From an uncultured Lachnospiraceae bacterium (GTDB lineage Bacteria > Bacillota > Clostridia > Lachnospirales > Lachnospiraceae): a DNA stretch of 64,000 bases. A program made the translations under genes and the position numbers. This document shows positions 1 through 8,669 of this stretch, one piece after another. The stretch spans positions 21,702 to 85,701 of the forward strand of contig CAJURF010000004.1 in assembly GCA_910588825.1 (NCBI GenBank). The letters run 5' to 3'. The first letter of the stretch is position 1. Every line of letters starts with the position of its first letter. The notes beneath the pieces were generated by a model, which saw only the letters and a list, made by a program, of their open reading frames with translations, was not told the DNA's origin and made no database searches.

Positions 1-1175
1 TGTTCCCCTTTTGTCAGAATAAACACGGGTCTGTGATACCGCTCCCGGATACGCCCAGCCACGATTCCCGCCAGGCTCTCATGACACTGGGGAAGATACA
101 CCACCAGAACCGGATCATTTTTCAGGGAACTGTTTTCAATCTGATTCGCCGCCTCCTCCACCTGGAGGGCTGTCATGGACTTGCGGCTTTCATTCATATG
201 TACCAGGTCGCCGGCCAGGACCGCCGCCTTCGGCTCATCCTTCTCCAAAAGAAGATTCAGGGAACGTGCCGCTGTATCCAGCCTGCCGCTGGCATTGATG
301 CAGGGCCCCAGAACAAACCCGATATGATAAGCCGACACCGGTCTGTCCAGTTTATTTGCCCTCATCAGAGCCTGCAGGCCTGGATTGCGCGTATCTGGCA
401 GACGCTTCAGCCCCTCCTTCACCAGAATCCGGTTTTCCCCCTGCAGGTCCATCACATCCCCCACAGTTGCTATGGCCGCCAAAACCATCAATTCCTCCAG
501 TTCTTCTCCTGGAATCCCACACCTTTCATAGAGAGCCGTCACCAGTTTATAGGCCACCGCCGCCCCGCACAGTTCTTCAAAAGGATAGCCGCAGTCCTCC
601 TGCTTGGGATTCACCACAGCATCTGCCGGGGGAATCACAGGTATCCGCTTATCCCCTTTTGTCTCATAGGGAATATTGTGATGGTCGGTGATAATCACAG
701 TCATTCCCAGCTCTTTGGCAAGCCGTATCTCCTCTCTGGCGGCAATACCGTTATCACAGGTGACCAGAAGATCAATTCCATCCTTTCCAGCCTGCTCCAC
801 AACATGGGCATTCAGCCCGTAACCGTCGGTGACTCTGTGGGGGATATAGGTATCCGCATTCAGCCCTGCCCTGAGAAACCCCTTATACAGCACCGCTGTG
901 GCACAAACCCCGTCAATATCATAATCTCCCACAATCCGCACCCTTTGCTTCTGCTGAATTGCTTCTATTATAATAGCGGCTGCTTTCTCCATATCCTTCA
1001 TCAGCCAGGGAGAGGCCAGATCTCTCAGCTCCCCTTCCAGATACAGCCTGATATCCTCATCATCCACCACATCCCGGTTTCGGATAATCCTGGCAATCAC
1101 AGGATCAATCCCAAACTTCTGCCCGATTCTGTTAAAATCCGCCCTCTTAGCTGCAACTACCCATTTCTCGTCCAT
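1..1175 (-). CDS. recJ: Single-stranded-DNA-specific exonuclease RecJ, C-terminus cut by window edge
   Basis: RecJ degrades single-stranded DNA 5' to 3' in recombinational and mismatch repair in the cytoplasm. The frame reads open from an ATG at 1175 to the window edge, giving about 391 of the roughly 570 residues usual for the family. The DHH phosphoesterase motifs are all visible: DYDIDG at residues 84-89, a DNG motif, DHH at 164-166, a GDVMDL segment, an INASGR segment, and a late SLAGIVAGRIRE segment typical of the DHHA1 region. The start is supported by an AAGGAG sequence about ten bases upstream. It lies just downstream of secDF on the same strand, but a terminator-like hairpin separates the two. 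The missing C-terminal OB-fold lies outside the window. Identification is secure. Confidence 0.95.
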   Translation of the reverse strand, partial: MDEKWVVAAKRADFNRIGQKFGIDPVIARIIRNRDVVDDEDIRLYLEGELRDLASPWLMKDMEKAAAIIIEAIQQKQRVRIVGDYDIDGVCATAVLYKGFLRAGLNADTYIPHRVTDGYGLNAHVVEQAGKDGIDLLVTCDNGIAAREEIRLAKELGMTVIITDHHNIPYETKGDKRIPVIPPADAVVNPKQEDCGYPFEELCGAAVAYKLVTALYERCGIPGEELEELMVLAAIATVGDVMDLQGENRILVKEGLKRLPDTRNPGLQALMRANKLDRPVSAYHIGFVLGPCINASGRLDTAARSLNLLLEKDEPKAAVLAGDLVHMNESRKSMTALQVEEAANQIENSSLKNDPVLVVYLPQCHESLAGIVAGRIRERYHRPVFILTKGE

Positions 1176-1237
1176 CTATCTTTACTCCTTAATCTAATCA
1201 AAACGGTTTTGAGCTTCGAAATGAATGACCCAGAAAA

Positions 1238-1259
1238 GGGAAGTGCACAAACACTTCCC
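1238..1259 (-). terminator. Rho-independent terminator after secDF
   Basis: An 8-bp perfect stem (GGGAAGTG/CACTTCCC) with a 6-base loop is followed on the minus strand by TTTTC. It lies 19 bases after the secDF stop codon and ahead of recJ, so recJ probably has at least partly independent expression. Confidence 0.75.
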
Positions 1260-1277
1260 TCCTTCCAATCTTATGGT

Positions 1278-3425
1278 CTACTTCTTCACTTTTTCTTTTC
1301 TTGTCTTCATCACATACCACAGAGCACCCGTAATACATACGGAAGAATAAGCTCCGCAGAGAATACCCACCATCAGAGGCGCCGCAAACTCACGAATGGA
1401 AGATACCCCCATGATAAACAGCAGCACAACCATGATAAATGTGGTGAGTGAAGTGTAAATACTTCTTGTTAGCGTCTGTGTGATACTCATATTCACAATT
1501 TCTTTCAGATCCGGATGTTTCTTGGCACCGTGAAGATTTTCTCTGATCCTGTCAAAAATTACAATGGTGGCATTAATAGAGTAACCCAGAATCGTCAGCA
1601 TACACGCAATGAACGTATTACCCACAGATACCCTTGCCAGTACATAGAAGGCCAGTACAAACAACACGTCGTGCATCAGCGCCAGCACAGCGCTGCCTGC
1701 AAAGCGGATATCCTTAAACCGGAACCAGATGTAAATCAGCATAAAGATTGCTGCCACAATCACAGCCACAATGGCGTCCCTGCGCATCTCACCACTGATT
1801 GTGGAAGAAATACTCTCCGCTTGAATCAAATCTTTATCCACATCAAACTTTTCTGCCAAAGTTTCATCCAGCTCATTTCTCGTCTCCAGATCCAACTCCT
1901 GTGTTTTGAAAATCACCTGTGCACTGTCCACAACTTTCGTCGCCTGTACATTGGGATCTCCTGTGATATCCTCGATAATGGGCACCACATTGGCATCAAT
2001 ATCGTCCATGCTCATTTCTTCCGGGAATGTCACATTAGTAGAAGTACCTCCCTGGAAATCCAGACCGTAATTCAAAGCTTTTCCCGTGGATGCGTGGAAC
2101 GCAAACATTCCAATAGGAACACATAAAATCACCACAATAGATACAATAAAGAAAACTTTGCGTTTTCCCAAGAAATCAATGGTTTTTCTCTCTTTTGCTT
2201 TTCCATAAAACTTCTCATCACGTATCCCAATGGCAAACAGGGCGTTCAAAAGCAGGCGGGACACCACCAGCGCGGTGAACATGGAAAAGATAATACCGAT
2301 TGCCAGAGTATAAGCAAAGCCTTTAACCGTCCCGGACCCCAGCCACATAAGCACAAAGGAGGCAATCAGTGTGGTAATATTTCCGTCAAAGATAGCCGAA
2401 AACGCTTTCTGGAAACCGCTTTTCATGGCTGAACGGACGGAAATTCCCGCTGTAATTTCTTCCTGTATACGGGCATAGATAATTACATTGGCATCCACAG
2501 CCATACCGATACCCAGAATAATACCTGCCACACCTGGAAGTGTCAGGGTAATGTCAAAGGCATTCAGTGTAATCAGCACCAGTGCCACATAGGTGAGCAG
2601 TGCCAGGGATGCCGCCACACCGGGTACCCGGTAAACAAGAACCATAAACAAAATGACCAGGGCAAGTCCAATAGCCGCAGCCACCAGGCTGGTAGAAATG
2701 GCTTCCTGTCCCAGCTGGGCAGCCACCACGTTGGAACGCAGCTCCTGAAGCTCCAGCTTCAAACCGCCGATACGAATGAAGGAAGCCAGTTCCTTGGCCT
2801 CTTCAATAGAATCCATACCGTCAATCTGAGCCTGTCCTCCGGTAATGGCTTGGCGCACCTGTGGTGAACTGATCACTTCTCCGTCATATACGATGCTGAT
2901 GGTCTTACCCACATTGTTTGCCGTGGCTTCTGCAAATTTCTGTGTACCCTCTTCTGTCATGGAAAGAGTTACCACATATTCATTGCTCTTGGTGGTCTCA
3001 TCCTGTCCCACCAGACCCTCTGCGGACGCAATATCAGACCCTTCCAGCACCACATTGCCCTCCTCATCCTGAAATGCCAGAGAGCCTGGTTTTCCCAGAT
3101 CTTCCAAAATAGAATTGGCATCTGTCACACCTGGGATTTCCACATTGATCCTGTTATCCCCTTCCTGGTATGCCTGAGCCTCTGTGCTGTATTCTTCCAC
3201 ACGTTTCTGCAGCTTATATACCGTATCATCCATATCATCCTGAGACGGATTCTTATTCACAGTCTGGTAGGTGATACTCACACCGCCGCTTAAGTCAAGT
3301 CCCAGATTAATATTCCTGGCAGACCCGGTTCCCGTCGGCCCAAGCCCCACGCCGGCGGTAAAAATCAGGAATGCCAACACAAGTACTGAAACAATCAGTA
3401 CAACAATCCCTTTGTTTTTCTTCAT
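1278..3425 (-). CDS. secDF: Protein translocase subunit SecDF (fused SecD and SecF)
   Basis: SecDF uses the proton gradient to help pull proteins through SecYEG at the membrane. SecD and SecF are fused in one 715-residue chain, as in Bacillus. The SecD half has an N-terminal membrane segment, the LGLDLSGG motif, a large extracytoplasmic P1-type region and a membrane bundle with GMAVDANVIIYARI. The SecF half begins near residue 420 with NYGLDFQGGT and ends with a bundle containing SINATIVIFDRIREN. I place the start at the ATG at 3425 rather than the in-frame ATG at 3437. GGAGG lies five bases before the 3425 ATG, and that ATG overlaps the scfB stop codon as ATGA, implying translational coupling. 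Confidence 0.96.
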   Translation of the reverse strand: MKKNKGIVVLIVSVLVLAFLIFTAGVGLGPTGTGSARNINLGLDLSGGVSITYQTVNKNPSQDDMDDTVYKLQKRVEEYSTEAQAYQEGDNRINVEIPGVTDANSILEDLGKPGSLAFQDEEGNVVLEGSDIASAEGLVGQDETTKSNEYVVTLSMTEEGTQKFAEATANNVGKTISIVYDGEVISSPQVRQAITGGQAQIDGMDSIEEAKELASFIRIGGLKLELQELRSNVVAAQLGQEAISTSLVAAAIGLALVILFMVLVYRVPGVAASLALLTYVALVLITLNAFDITLTLPGVAGIILGIGMAVDANVIIYARIQEEITAGISVRSAMKSGFQKAFSAIFDGNITTLIASFVLMWLGSGTVKGFAYTLAIGIIFSMFTALVVSRLLLNALFAIGIRDEKFYGKAKERKTIDFLGKRKVFFIVSIVVILCVPIGMFAFHASTGKALNYGLDFQGGTSTNVTFPEEMSMDDIDANVVPIIEDITGDPNVQATKVVDSAQVIFKTQELDLETRNELDETLAEKFDVDKDLIQAESISSTISGEMRRDAIVAVIVAAIFMLIYIWFRFKDIRFAGSAVLALMHDVLFVLAFYVLARVSVGNTFIACMLTILGYSINATIVIFDRIRENLHGAKKHPDLKEIVNMSITQTLTRSIYTSLTTFIMVVLLFIMGVSSIREFAAPLMVGILCGAYSSVCITGALWYVMKTRKEKVKK

Positions 3426-4807
3426 GATTTCCTCCATTCGTCAAATGATTCCAGTGCTGCTGCTTTGAGCATAATGGCACACTCCACCCGTTTTCGCTCC
3501 AGGACACAGCCAGTCTCATAGACCTGCCCCATATCCCCATGAAAATTATAAGAGTTTGCCGCACAGCCTCCGCTGCAGTAAAACCGCGCAAAACACTCCT
3601 GGCAGGCTGGTTTTGAGTACACATTGCATTTGGAAAAAGATTCCCTTATCTCCGGCTTCTGAATCCCCTCAAACACAGTCCCCATTCGAAAAGCATCCTC
3701 TCCCACAAATTGATGACAGGGGTACAAATCCCCCCAGGGAGTCACCGCCAGATACTCTGTACCAGAGCCGCATCCGGATAATCGTTTATATACACAGGGC
3801 CCGCCCGACAAGTCCAGCATAAAGTGAAAAAACTGAAATCCTCTTCCCTCTTTTTCCCGGGCAATCATTTCCCTGGCCAGGATATCATACTGTTCACATA
3901 CCACGGGGAGATCCTCTTTGCGCAGTGCATAATCCTCACTTTCCTGCGCCACCACCGGCTCCATAGAAATCTGTTTAAATCCCAAATCCGCCAGATGAAG
4001 AACATCTTTGGCAAAATCCAAGTTATGCCGGGTAAAGGTTCCCCTGACATAATAATCTTTCTGCCCCCGGAGCTTTGCAAACTCCTGAAACTTAGGAACA
4101 ATCCGGTCATAACTTCCCGCCCCATTGGGAAAAGGACGCATAAAGTCATGCACCTGGCGCCGTCCGTCCAGACTGAGAACCACGTTGGACATTTCCCGGT
4201 TGGCAAACTCCATCTTCTCCTCATCCAGCAGAACTCCGTTTGTGGTCAAGGTAAACCGGAACTTCTTGTCATGTTTCTTTTCCAGGCCGCGGCCATATTC
4301 CACAATTTCCTGAACCGCTTTCCAATTCATCAGCGGCTCTCCTCCGAAAAAGTCCACTTCCAGATTCCTGCGGGACCCGGAATTCTCAACAAGAAAATCC
4401 AGCGCCTGTTTCCCCACTTCCACTGACATCAGCCCCCGGCGGCCGTGATATTCCCCCTCCTGGGCAAAGCAGTATCTGCAGGAAAGATTGCAGTTGTGCG
4501 CTGCATGGAGACACAGTGCTTTCACAACCGTCTTTCTTCCGGCAAAGGATTGTATCTCCTCTTTATAAATATCTTTAGAAAAAAGCTGTCCGCTTTGGAT
4601 TAATTCTCCGCACTCCCCATAAGCCGTCTCCACCTGTTCTCTGCCGTAAACCGGGAGCAGTTTTTCCATGATATGTTTCTTTTCCAGCCCCTGCTCCATA
4701 GCTTCCACCAGGTCATATACCAAATCATCAACCACATGGACGGAACCGCTGTTAATATCCAATACAATATTATAACCATTATTCTTATATTGGTGAATCA
4801 ACCCCAT
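3422..4807 (-). CDS. scfB: SCIFF peptide maturase, radical SAM/SPASM protein
   Basis: This enzyme makes thioether cross-links in the SCIFF peptide encoded just upstream, using S-adenosylmethionine and iron-sulfur clusters. The 461-residue protein has an N-terminal precursor-recognition region (about 1-95), the radical SAM motif CX3CX2C at C106, C110 and C113 (CNLSCRYC), a FFGGEP segment, and a cysteine-rich SPASM region from about residue 335 onward with CxxCFARFYCSGGC. The start at 4807 is preceded by GGAGG at 7-base spacing; an in-frame ATG at 4828 lacks this. It sits between scfA and secDF, the conserved order for this system in Clostridia, and overlaps secDF by four bases. The substrate follows from the neighbouring six-cysteine peptide. 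Confidence 0.94.
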   Translation of the reverse strand: MGLIHQYKNNGYNIVLDINSGSVHVVDDLVYDLVEAMEQGLEKKHIMEKLLPVYGREQVETAYGECGELIQSGQLFSKDIYKEEIQSFAGRKTVVKALCLHAAHNCNLSCRYCFAQEGEYHGRRGLMSVEVGKQALDFLVENSGSRRNLEVDFFGGEPLMNWKAVQEIVEYGRGLEKKHDKKFRFTLTTNGVLLDEEKMEFANREMSNVVLSLDGRRQVHDFMRPFPNGAGSYDRIVPKFQEFAKLRGQKDYYVRGTFTRHNLDFAKDVLHLADLGFKQISMEPVVAQESEDYALRKEDLPVVCEQYDILAREMIAREKEGRGFQFFHFMLDLSGGPCVYKRLSGCGSGTEYLAVTPWGDLYPCHQFVGEDAFRMGTVFEGIQKPEIRESFSKCNVYSKPACQECFARFYCSGGCAANSYNFHGDMGQVYETGCVLERKRVECAIMLKAAALESFDEWRKS

Positions 4808-4850
4808 GTTTCTGCCTCCGCTATGCATTCTTTTTGTCCACCCACATACA

Positions 4851-4882
4851 GGGAAGCAGCGGATTTCACACCGCCGCTTCCC
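4851..4882 (-). promoter_or_regulatory. Intercistronic hairpin between scfA and scfB
   Basis: Two 12-base arms (GGGAAGCAGCGG and CCGCCGCTTCCC on the plus strand) pair with one mismatch around an 8-base loop. No U-tract follows, so it is more likely an attenuator or mRNA stabiliser than a full terminator. It would let the short peptide gene be expressed above its maturase. The role is inferred from position only. Confidence 0.6.
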
Positions 4883-4900
4883 TGCTGGTAACAGTTATCT

Positions 4901-5044
4901 CTATTTTGTGTTCTCACAACTCTGGTTTCCCACTGTACAAGAGGTTTTGCACGCTGACTGGCAGGATGTCTGGCACTCACCGCACCCGCCCTTCTTTACT
5001 GTATTCTGTAATTTTCTCGTATTCAGGGTTTTAATATGTTCCAT
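4901..5044 (-). CDS. scfA: SCIFF ribosomally synthesised peptide precursor (six cysteines in about 45 residues)
   Basis: This is a 47-residue precursor too short for most gene finders. Cysteines lie at residues 21, 24, 28, 32, 36 and 43, and the N-terminal half (MEHIKTLNTRKLQNTVKK) is the conserved leader. The spacing and composition match the SCIFF family (six Cys in forty-five), a near-universal clostridial RiPP whose cysteines are cross-linked to nearby residues by ScfB. The ATG at 5044 follows GGAGG with good spacing, and an extended -10 promoter lies about 55 bases upstream. Its maturase scfB follows on the same strand. The biological role of the mature peptide is not known to me. Confidence 0.95.
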   Translation of the reverse strand: MEHIKTLNTRKLQNTVKKGGCGECQTSCQSACKTSCTVGNQSCENTK

Positions 5045-5097
5045 CGTTCTTCCTCCATTTTCTATGTATATTTTCTAAATACAAAAATTTTTTCATC

Positions 5098-5106
5098 ATT
5101 ATAGCA
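5098..5106 (-). promoter_or_regulatory. Extended -10 promoter for scfA-scfB-secDF
   Basis: On the minus strand the sequence TGCTATAAT forms an extended -10 element, with no convincing -35. It lies about 54 bases upstream of the scfA ATG, and the bases between are A/T-rich with no gene. Confidence 0.6.
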
Positions 5107-5182
5107 CAGTATTTTTCTTTTTCCTAGTACTTTTTCTGCTGTTGGCTCAGTCCATCATCCAGAAACCTATACCCATACTCTT

Positions 5183-5533
5183 TCAGGAAATCATTCCCCC
5201 CAGAGTACCGCCCCCTGCGCACATGGCAAAAGTTGTTATAATCTGTGCCGGGTTCATAGAAAAGCTTCTTTCTACCAGACAGGATACCCCTGCCAGCAGT
5301 AAAAAATACCCTGTGCCCAGCAGCAGGCCCCATACATATTTCTGCTTCTTCATTTTCCTGCCCAGAAGCAGACCGCCCAGAAAACAGGAAAGTATGTAGA
5401 TTACAATAATCCCCACACTGACCACTGCTTCGCTTAAATCCATCTTAAACAACAAAAAAGCCAGAATCAGAAGCAAAACGCCTGTCAGTGTATAGGAACA
5501 CAACAAAGATTTTAATACTGCTTTTGCTTTCAT
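5183..5533 (-). CDS. TIGR04086-type small integral membrane protein
   Basis: A 116-residue membrane protein with about four predicted helices: roughly residues 9-29, 36-58 (ending at the GGLLLGRKMKKQ loop), 67-87 and 95-116. Its size, glycine-rich helices and position next to scfA match the TIGR04086 family, which sits beside SCIFF and preprotein translocase genes in many Clostridia. Function is unknown; the location suggests a link to membrane or translocation biology, but that is inference. The start at 5533 has a GGGAGGG ribosome site eight bases upstream. That site is buried in the 3' arm of a strong hairpin. The scfA promoter lies between this gene and scfA. Confidence 0.8.
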   Translation of the reverse strand: MKAKAVLKSLLCSYTLTGVLLLILAFLLFKMDLSEAVVSVGIIVIYILSCFLGGLLLGRKMKKQKYVWGLLLGTGYFLLLAGVSCLVERSFSMNPAQIITTFAMCAGGGTLGGMIS

Positions 5534-5541
5534 TGATACAA

Positions 5542-5569
5542 CCCTCCCATACTATATCATATGGGAGGG
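5542..5569 (-). promoter_or_regulatory. Hairpin that contains the ribosome-binding site of the TIGR04086-type gene
   Basis: A 10-bp perfect stem (CCCTCCCATA/TATGGGAGGG) with an 8-base loop lies between the surface-protein gene and the small membrane protein gene. On the mRNA the 3' arm is the GGGAGGG Shine-Dalgarno sequence. The structure could both slow upstream transcription and hide the ribosome site. No strong U-tract follows. Confidence 0.6.
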
Positions 5570-5577
5570 ACTGACAT

Positions 5578-6963
5578 TTATTCCTGTTCCTGCTCCTGGT
5601 CAGACAGGTTCTTTCTTCCACGTCTCACTTTCACCACCACCAGCACTGCAACAGCAGCCAGTGCAGCTGCGCCTACAAGTATCAGGGGCAGAATCTTGGT
5701 AGAATCCTCGGTCCTCACCCCTGCAACACGAAGCCCGTCCCCTGGATTGGTGGTGCCAGAGGGCGCTGCCGCAGGAACTATAGACCTCTGCCCGGAAGTA
5801 TCCGTGGCAGCAGAAGAATTCTGTGTGGATGCCGACGGGGTAACAGAAGAAGCTGCCGCAGAAGTACCGCTTCCGTTACTGCGGGTGGATGCAGGTGTGG
5901 CAGACGCTTTGGGCGTAACAGTAGTCTTCTTCTTGTCTTTTGACTTACTTCCTGTATTGCCGTATCCGTCGCCGGCGATCGCACCGCCCACTAAAGGAGT
6001 GCTTCCGGCAATCAGCGCCTGCTCTTCCTGGCCGTCCTCTTCCTCTATTTCTTCATTCACTCCATCCGCTTCATCATTCATCTGCTCCCCGCTGCCGTCT
6101 CCCACCGGGACCGCAGGAGCCAGACCGCCCGTAATAATCGTAGACGCGCCTTCCACTACCCCCACAACCGGAGCCGCTGTAATCTCCTCTTCTGCATAAG
6201 ATGAGCCTTCCTGATTGTTATCGTATCCTGTTTCGGACGGCTGCACAGACATTCCGCCGTCGATTTCTGAAGGACTCCCTGCATTTTCTTCCCCGCTTTT
6301 GTCTGTACTGTCCAAAACAGTCTGTACAGGCTGGCCCTCTCCCTGGCTGTCCTGGCCGTTTCCGCCGGAACCATCATCATCTGCAGGGCTTGGGGTTTCC
6401 GCTGCTGCCGGAGTCTCTGCCGGTTCTTCTGTTCCCGGTTCCACATCATCTTCCCCGGCTTCTCCGCCGCCGTTTTCCTCTTCTGATGTACTTCCAGTCT
6501 CCTGCTTTTCATCTTCTTGTGATGGCTTCACGGTTTCTTCCTCTTTTTCCTCTTCATCCGCCGCAGGCTGAGGAGCAGGCGTAACCTGAGCACTCCCTGT
6601 AATCTGAGGAATGGGTGTTGCCTGAGGCATACCCGTCACCTGGGGCAGTCCCGTTACCTGGGGAACATATGCGGCCGGAGGCACCGGTGACGCAGCTGCC
6701 CCCAGGGACGCGGCGGGAGGAGCAGACGGCTGCACCGTAACGGACGCTGCCGGCTTTCCCGTTTTATTCTTTTCAGCATCTTTTTCCACTTTATTTTGAG
6801 ACACCGTCTTCTTCACAGCCGGCGCCGCATCTGCATATACCTGCCCGGCTCCCGGGCTGAGACAAATCAACGCGGCAGCCATGAGAAAACACCCTGTCCG
6901 CACTCTGCCTGTATAAAACAATCTTCTGCTTACTTCCCGATTAATCTTTTTAGATTTTTTCAT
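5578..6963 (-). CDS. Membrane-anchored, repeat-rich surface protein
   Basis: A 461-residue protein of unknown function. The N-terminus has basic residues and a hydrophobic stretch (about 25-42) that looks like a Sec signal peptide ending near VYADA. A Pro/Gln/Val/Thr region follows with imperfect PQVTG-type repeats (PQVTG, PQVTG, PQATP, PQITG, AQVTP, about residues 100-130). A long acidic Glu/Asp/Ser/Gly-rich middle leads to a Thr/Ser/Ala-rich stretch. A single hydrophobic helix near the C-terminus (ILPLILVGAAALAAVAVLVV) precedes a short basic-then-acidic tail. This is the layout of a stalk-like protein anchored by a C-terminal membrane span; there is no LPxTG. The start at 6963 was chosen for GAGGTG six to seven bases upstream. 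Confidence 0.75.
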   Translation of the reverse strand: MKKSKKINREVSRRLFYTGRVRTGCFLMAAALICLSPGAGQVYADAAPAVKKTVSQNKVEKDAEKNKTGKPAASVTVQPSAPPAASLGAAASPVPPAAYVPQVTGLPQVTGMPQATPIPQITGSAQVTPAPQPAADEEEKEEETVKPSQEDEKQETGSTSEEENGGGEAGEDDVEPGTEEPAETPAAAETPSPADDDGSGGNGQDSQGEGQPVQTVLDSTDKSGEENAGSPSEIDGGMSVQPSETGYDNNQEGSSYAEEEITAAPVVGVVEGASTIITGGLAPAVPVGDGSGEQMNDEADGVNEEIEEEDGQEEQALIAGSTPLVGGAIAGDGYGNTGSKSKDKKKTTVTPKASATPASTRSNGSGTSAAASSVTPSASTQNSSAATDTSGQRSIVPAAAPSGTTNPGDGLRVAGVRTEDSTKILPLILVGAAALAAVAVLVVVKVRRGRKNLSDQEQEQE

Positions 6964-7086
6964 ATCATACACCTCAAAACCATCCATATGAATGACAACT
7001 TGGTAAGGATTCCGCAAATTATATGTAATTATTCTGAAATTCCTGAATTATGCAGAATCTGACTATATCTAACAATTAGCTAATCT

Positions 7087-7115
7087 ATTGTATCACATTC
7101 CTTTCTTTTTTGACA
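7087..7115 (-). promoter_or_regulatory. Putative promoter for the surface-protein gene
   Basis: On the minus strand TGTCAA and TACAAT are separated by 17 bases, and TGA precedes the -10 (extended -10). The -35 is weak. It lies about 125 bases upstream of the ATG at 6963. Confidence 0.4.
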
Positions 7116-7232
7116 GCCCTTTTTGTTTTTTTTCATTCGTCACCCTTCGACCAAAAAATCGCTTTTATGGACAATACACACATTCCACCGGCCTGCTTTG
7201 AGATAAATCACCACATAAATCTATGGCAGCAC

Positions 7233-7261
7233 TTGCATTTTTATGAAAAATCATGTATCAT
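7233..7261 (+). promoter_or_regulatory. Putative promoter for the CNNM/CBS transporter gene
   Basis: TTGCAT and TATCAT are separated by exactly 17 bases, about 55 bases upstream of the TTG start at 7317. The rest of the 353-base divergent gap shows nothing else. Confidence 0.5.
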
Positions 7262-7316
7262 TTTTAAAAGTAACTATTCTAATTAATCATTTATTGTGAA
7301 AAAGGAGTGAACACTA

Positions 7317-8615
7317 TTGGACTCGAGTGACGGCCTACAGATCGTCATGATTTTATTACTGATTGCAGCTTCCGCATTTTTTTCCTCTGCGGAAACAGCC
7401 ATGACAACTGTCAACCGGATAAGAATTCAGTCCCTGGCGGAACAGGACAGCAAAAAGGCGCAGATTCTTCTAAAGATTATTGATGATTCAGGGAAAATGC
7501 TCAGCACCGTATTAATCGGGAATAATATCGTCAACATATGTGCCTCATCCCTGGTGACTACCCTGGTAATCCGTAAATTCGGCAATGCTTATGTGGGGGC
7601 AGGTACCGGAATTTTAACCCTTCTGATTCTAATCTGGGGGGAAATTATCCCGAAAACCCTGGCCACTCTCCACGCAGAAAAGATTTCCCTGGCCTATGCG
7701 CGGATTATCCACACATTGATGGTTTTACTGACACCTGTAGTATTCCTGGTGCAGACCCTGGCCAGCGGCATAATGCTGCTGTTAAGGATTGACCCCAATG
7801 CCAAGACCAGCACAATCACAGAGCATGAACTGCGCACCATTGTGAATGTCAGTGAACAGGACGGTGTCATTGAAAATGAAGAAAAGCAGATGATCTACAA
7901 TGTATTCGACTTCGGAGATTCTTCTGCCAGAGACGTGATGGTACCCCGCATTGATATGGCTTTTGTGGATGTAAACTGCACTTATCAGGAACTGCTTGCC
8001 ATCTTCAAGGAACATATGCATACCAGATTCCCTGTTTACGAAGATACCACTGACAATGTAATCGGTATCATAAACATGAAGGATCTGCTTCTTCTGGACC
8101 CCGATGAACCTTTTGTACTCCGGGACCATCTGCGGGAACCTTATTTTACTTATGAGCACAAGAGCACTGCCTCTCTTCTCCTGGAAATGCGGGAGGCTTC
8201 CTATAATCTTGCCATTGTGCTGGACGAATATGGAACCACCGCCGGACTGGTGACTCTGGAGAATCTTCTAGAGGAAATTGTGGGAGAGATCCGGGACGAA
8301 TACGATATCGAAGAGGAAGAGGACATCACGGAGATTGTGCCTCTGGAAGAATATGTAGTTCTTGGCACTACACGAATTGATGATTTGAACGACAAGCTGC
8401 AGTTATCTCTGGATTCCGATGATTATGATTCCATCGGCGGTTACATCATTGAACAAATTGATAATCTGCCCGAGGAAGGACAGACCATCACCCTGGACAA
8501 CGATATCCGCTTTTTGGTAGAACATATTGACAAGAACCGGATCGAAAAAGTCCGTATCTATATTCCGAAAGAATTTTATCATGAAGTCAATCACGACAAA
8601 AATTTAGAAGATTAA
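7317..8615 (+). CDS. CNNM/CorC (HlyC) family membrane protein with paired CBS domains
   Basis: A 432-residue protein in the order CNNM membrane domain (about 1-190, four hydrophobic segments), paired CBS domains (about 200-330, with VPRIDMAFVD and VLDEYGTTAGLVTLENLLEEI) and a C-terminal CorC/HlyC transporter-associated domain. Members of this family move or sense divalent cations such as Mg2+. The name haemolysin is historical. The start is TTG at 7317: AAGGAG lies nine bases upstream, and the next in-frame ATG at 7347 has no ribosome site and would remove part of the first helix. It is transcribed alone, converging on the DUF218 gene across a strong bidirectional hairpin. Confidence 0.9.
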   Translation: MDSSDGLQIVMILLLIAASAFFSSAETAMTTVNRIRIQSLAEQDSKKAQILLKIIDDSGKMLSTVLIGNNIVNICASSLVTTLVIRKFGNAYVGAGTGILTLLILIWGEIIPKTLATLHAEKISLAYARIIHTLMVLLTPVVFLVQTLASGIMLLLRIDPNAKTSTITEHELRTIVNVSEQDGVIENEEKQMIYNVFDFGDSSARDVMVPRIDMAFVDVNCTYQELLAIFKEHMHTRFPVYEDTTDNVIGIINMKDLLLLDPDEPFVLRDHLREPYFTYEHKSTASLLLEMREASYNLAIVLDEYGTTAGLVTLENLLEEIVGEIRDEYDIEEEEDITEIVPLEEYVVLGTTRIDDLNDKLQLSLDSDDYDSIGGYIIEQIDNLPEEGQTITLDNDIRFLVEHIDKNRIEKVRIYIPKEFYHEVNHDKNLED

Positions 8616-8616
8616 A

Positions 8617-8669
8617 AGACTTGGAAGTCTGCGGGGCATGAAAATTGCGTTCAACAATTTTCATGCCCC
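8617..8669. terminator. Bidirectional terminator pair between convergent genes
   Basis: A perfect 15-bp stem (8633-8647 with 8655-8669, loop 7) is followed on the plus strand by a T-rich stretch. A smaller AGACTT/AAGTCT hairpin at 8617-8630 is followed on the minus strand by TTTT. The large stem overlaps the last codons of the DUF218 gene. Confidence 0.85.

Noticed and set aside
33..1451. A 472-codon open frame on the plus strand
   Set aside because: It lies antisense to recJ and the end of secDF, has no ribosome site and reads as low-quality Cys/His/Pro-rich sequence. The recJ and secDF frames show clear motifs.
5956..6199. Plus-strand Ser/Ala/Pro-rich frames opposite the surface-protein gene
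   Set aside because: They are reverse-complement images of its low-complexity acidic and Thr-rich codons. The minus frame has a signal peptide, membrane anchor and ribosome site.
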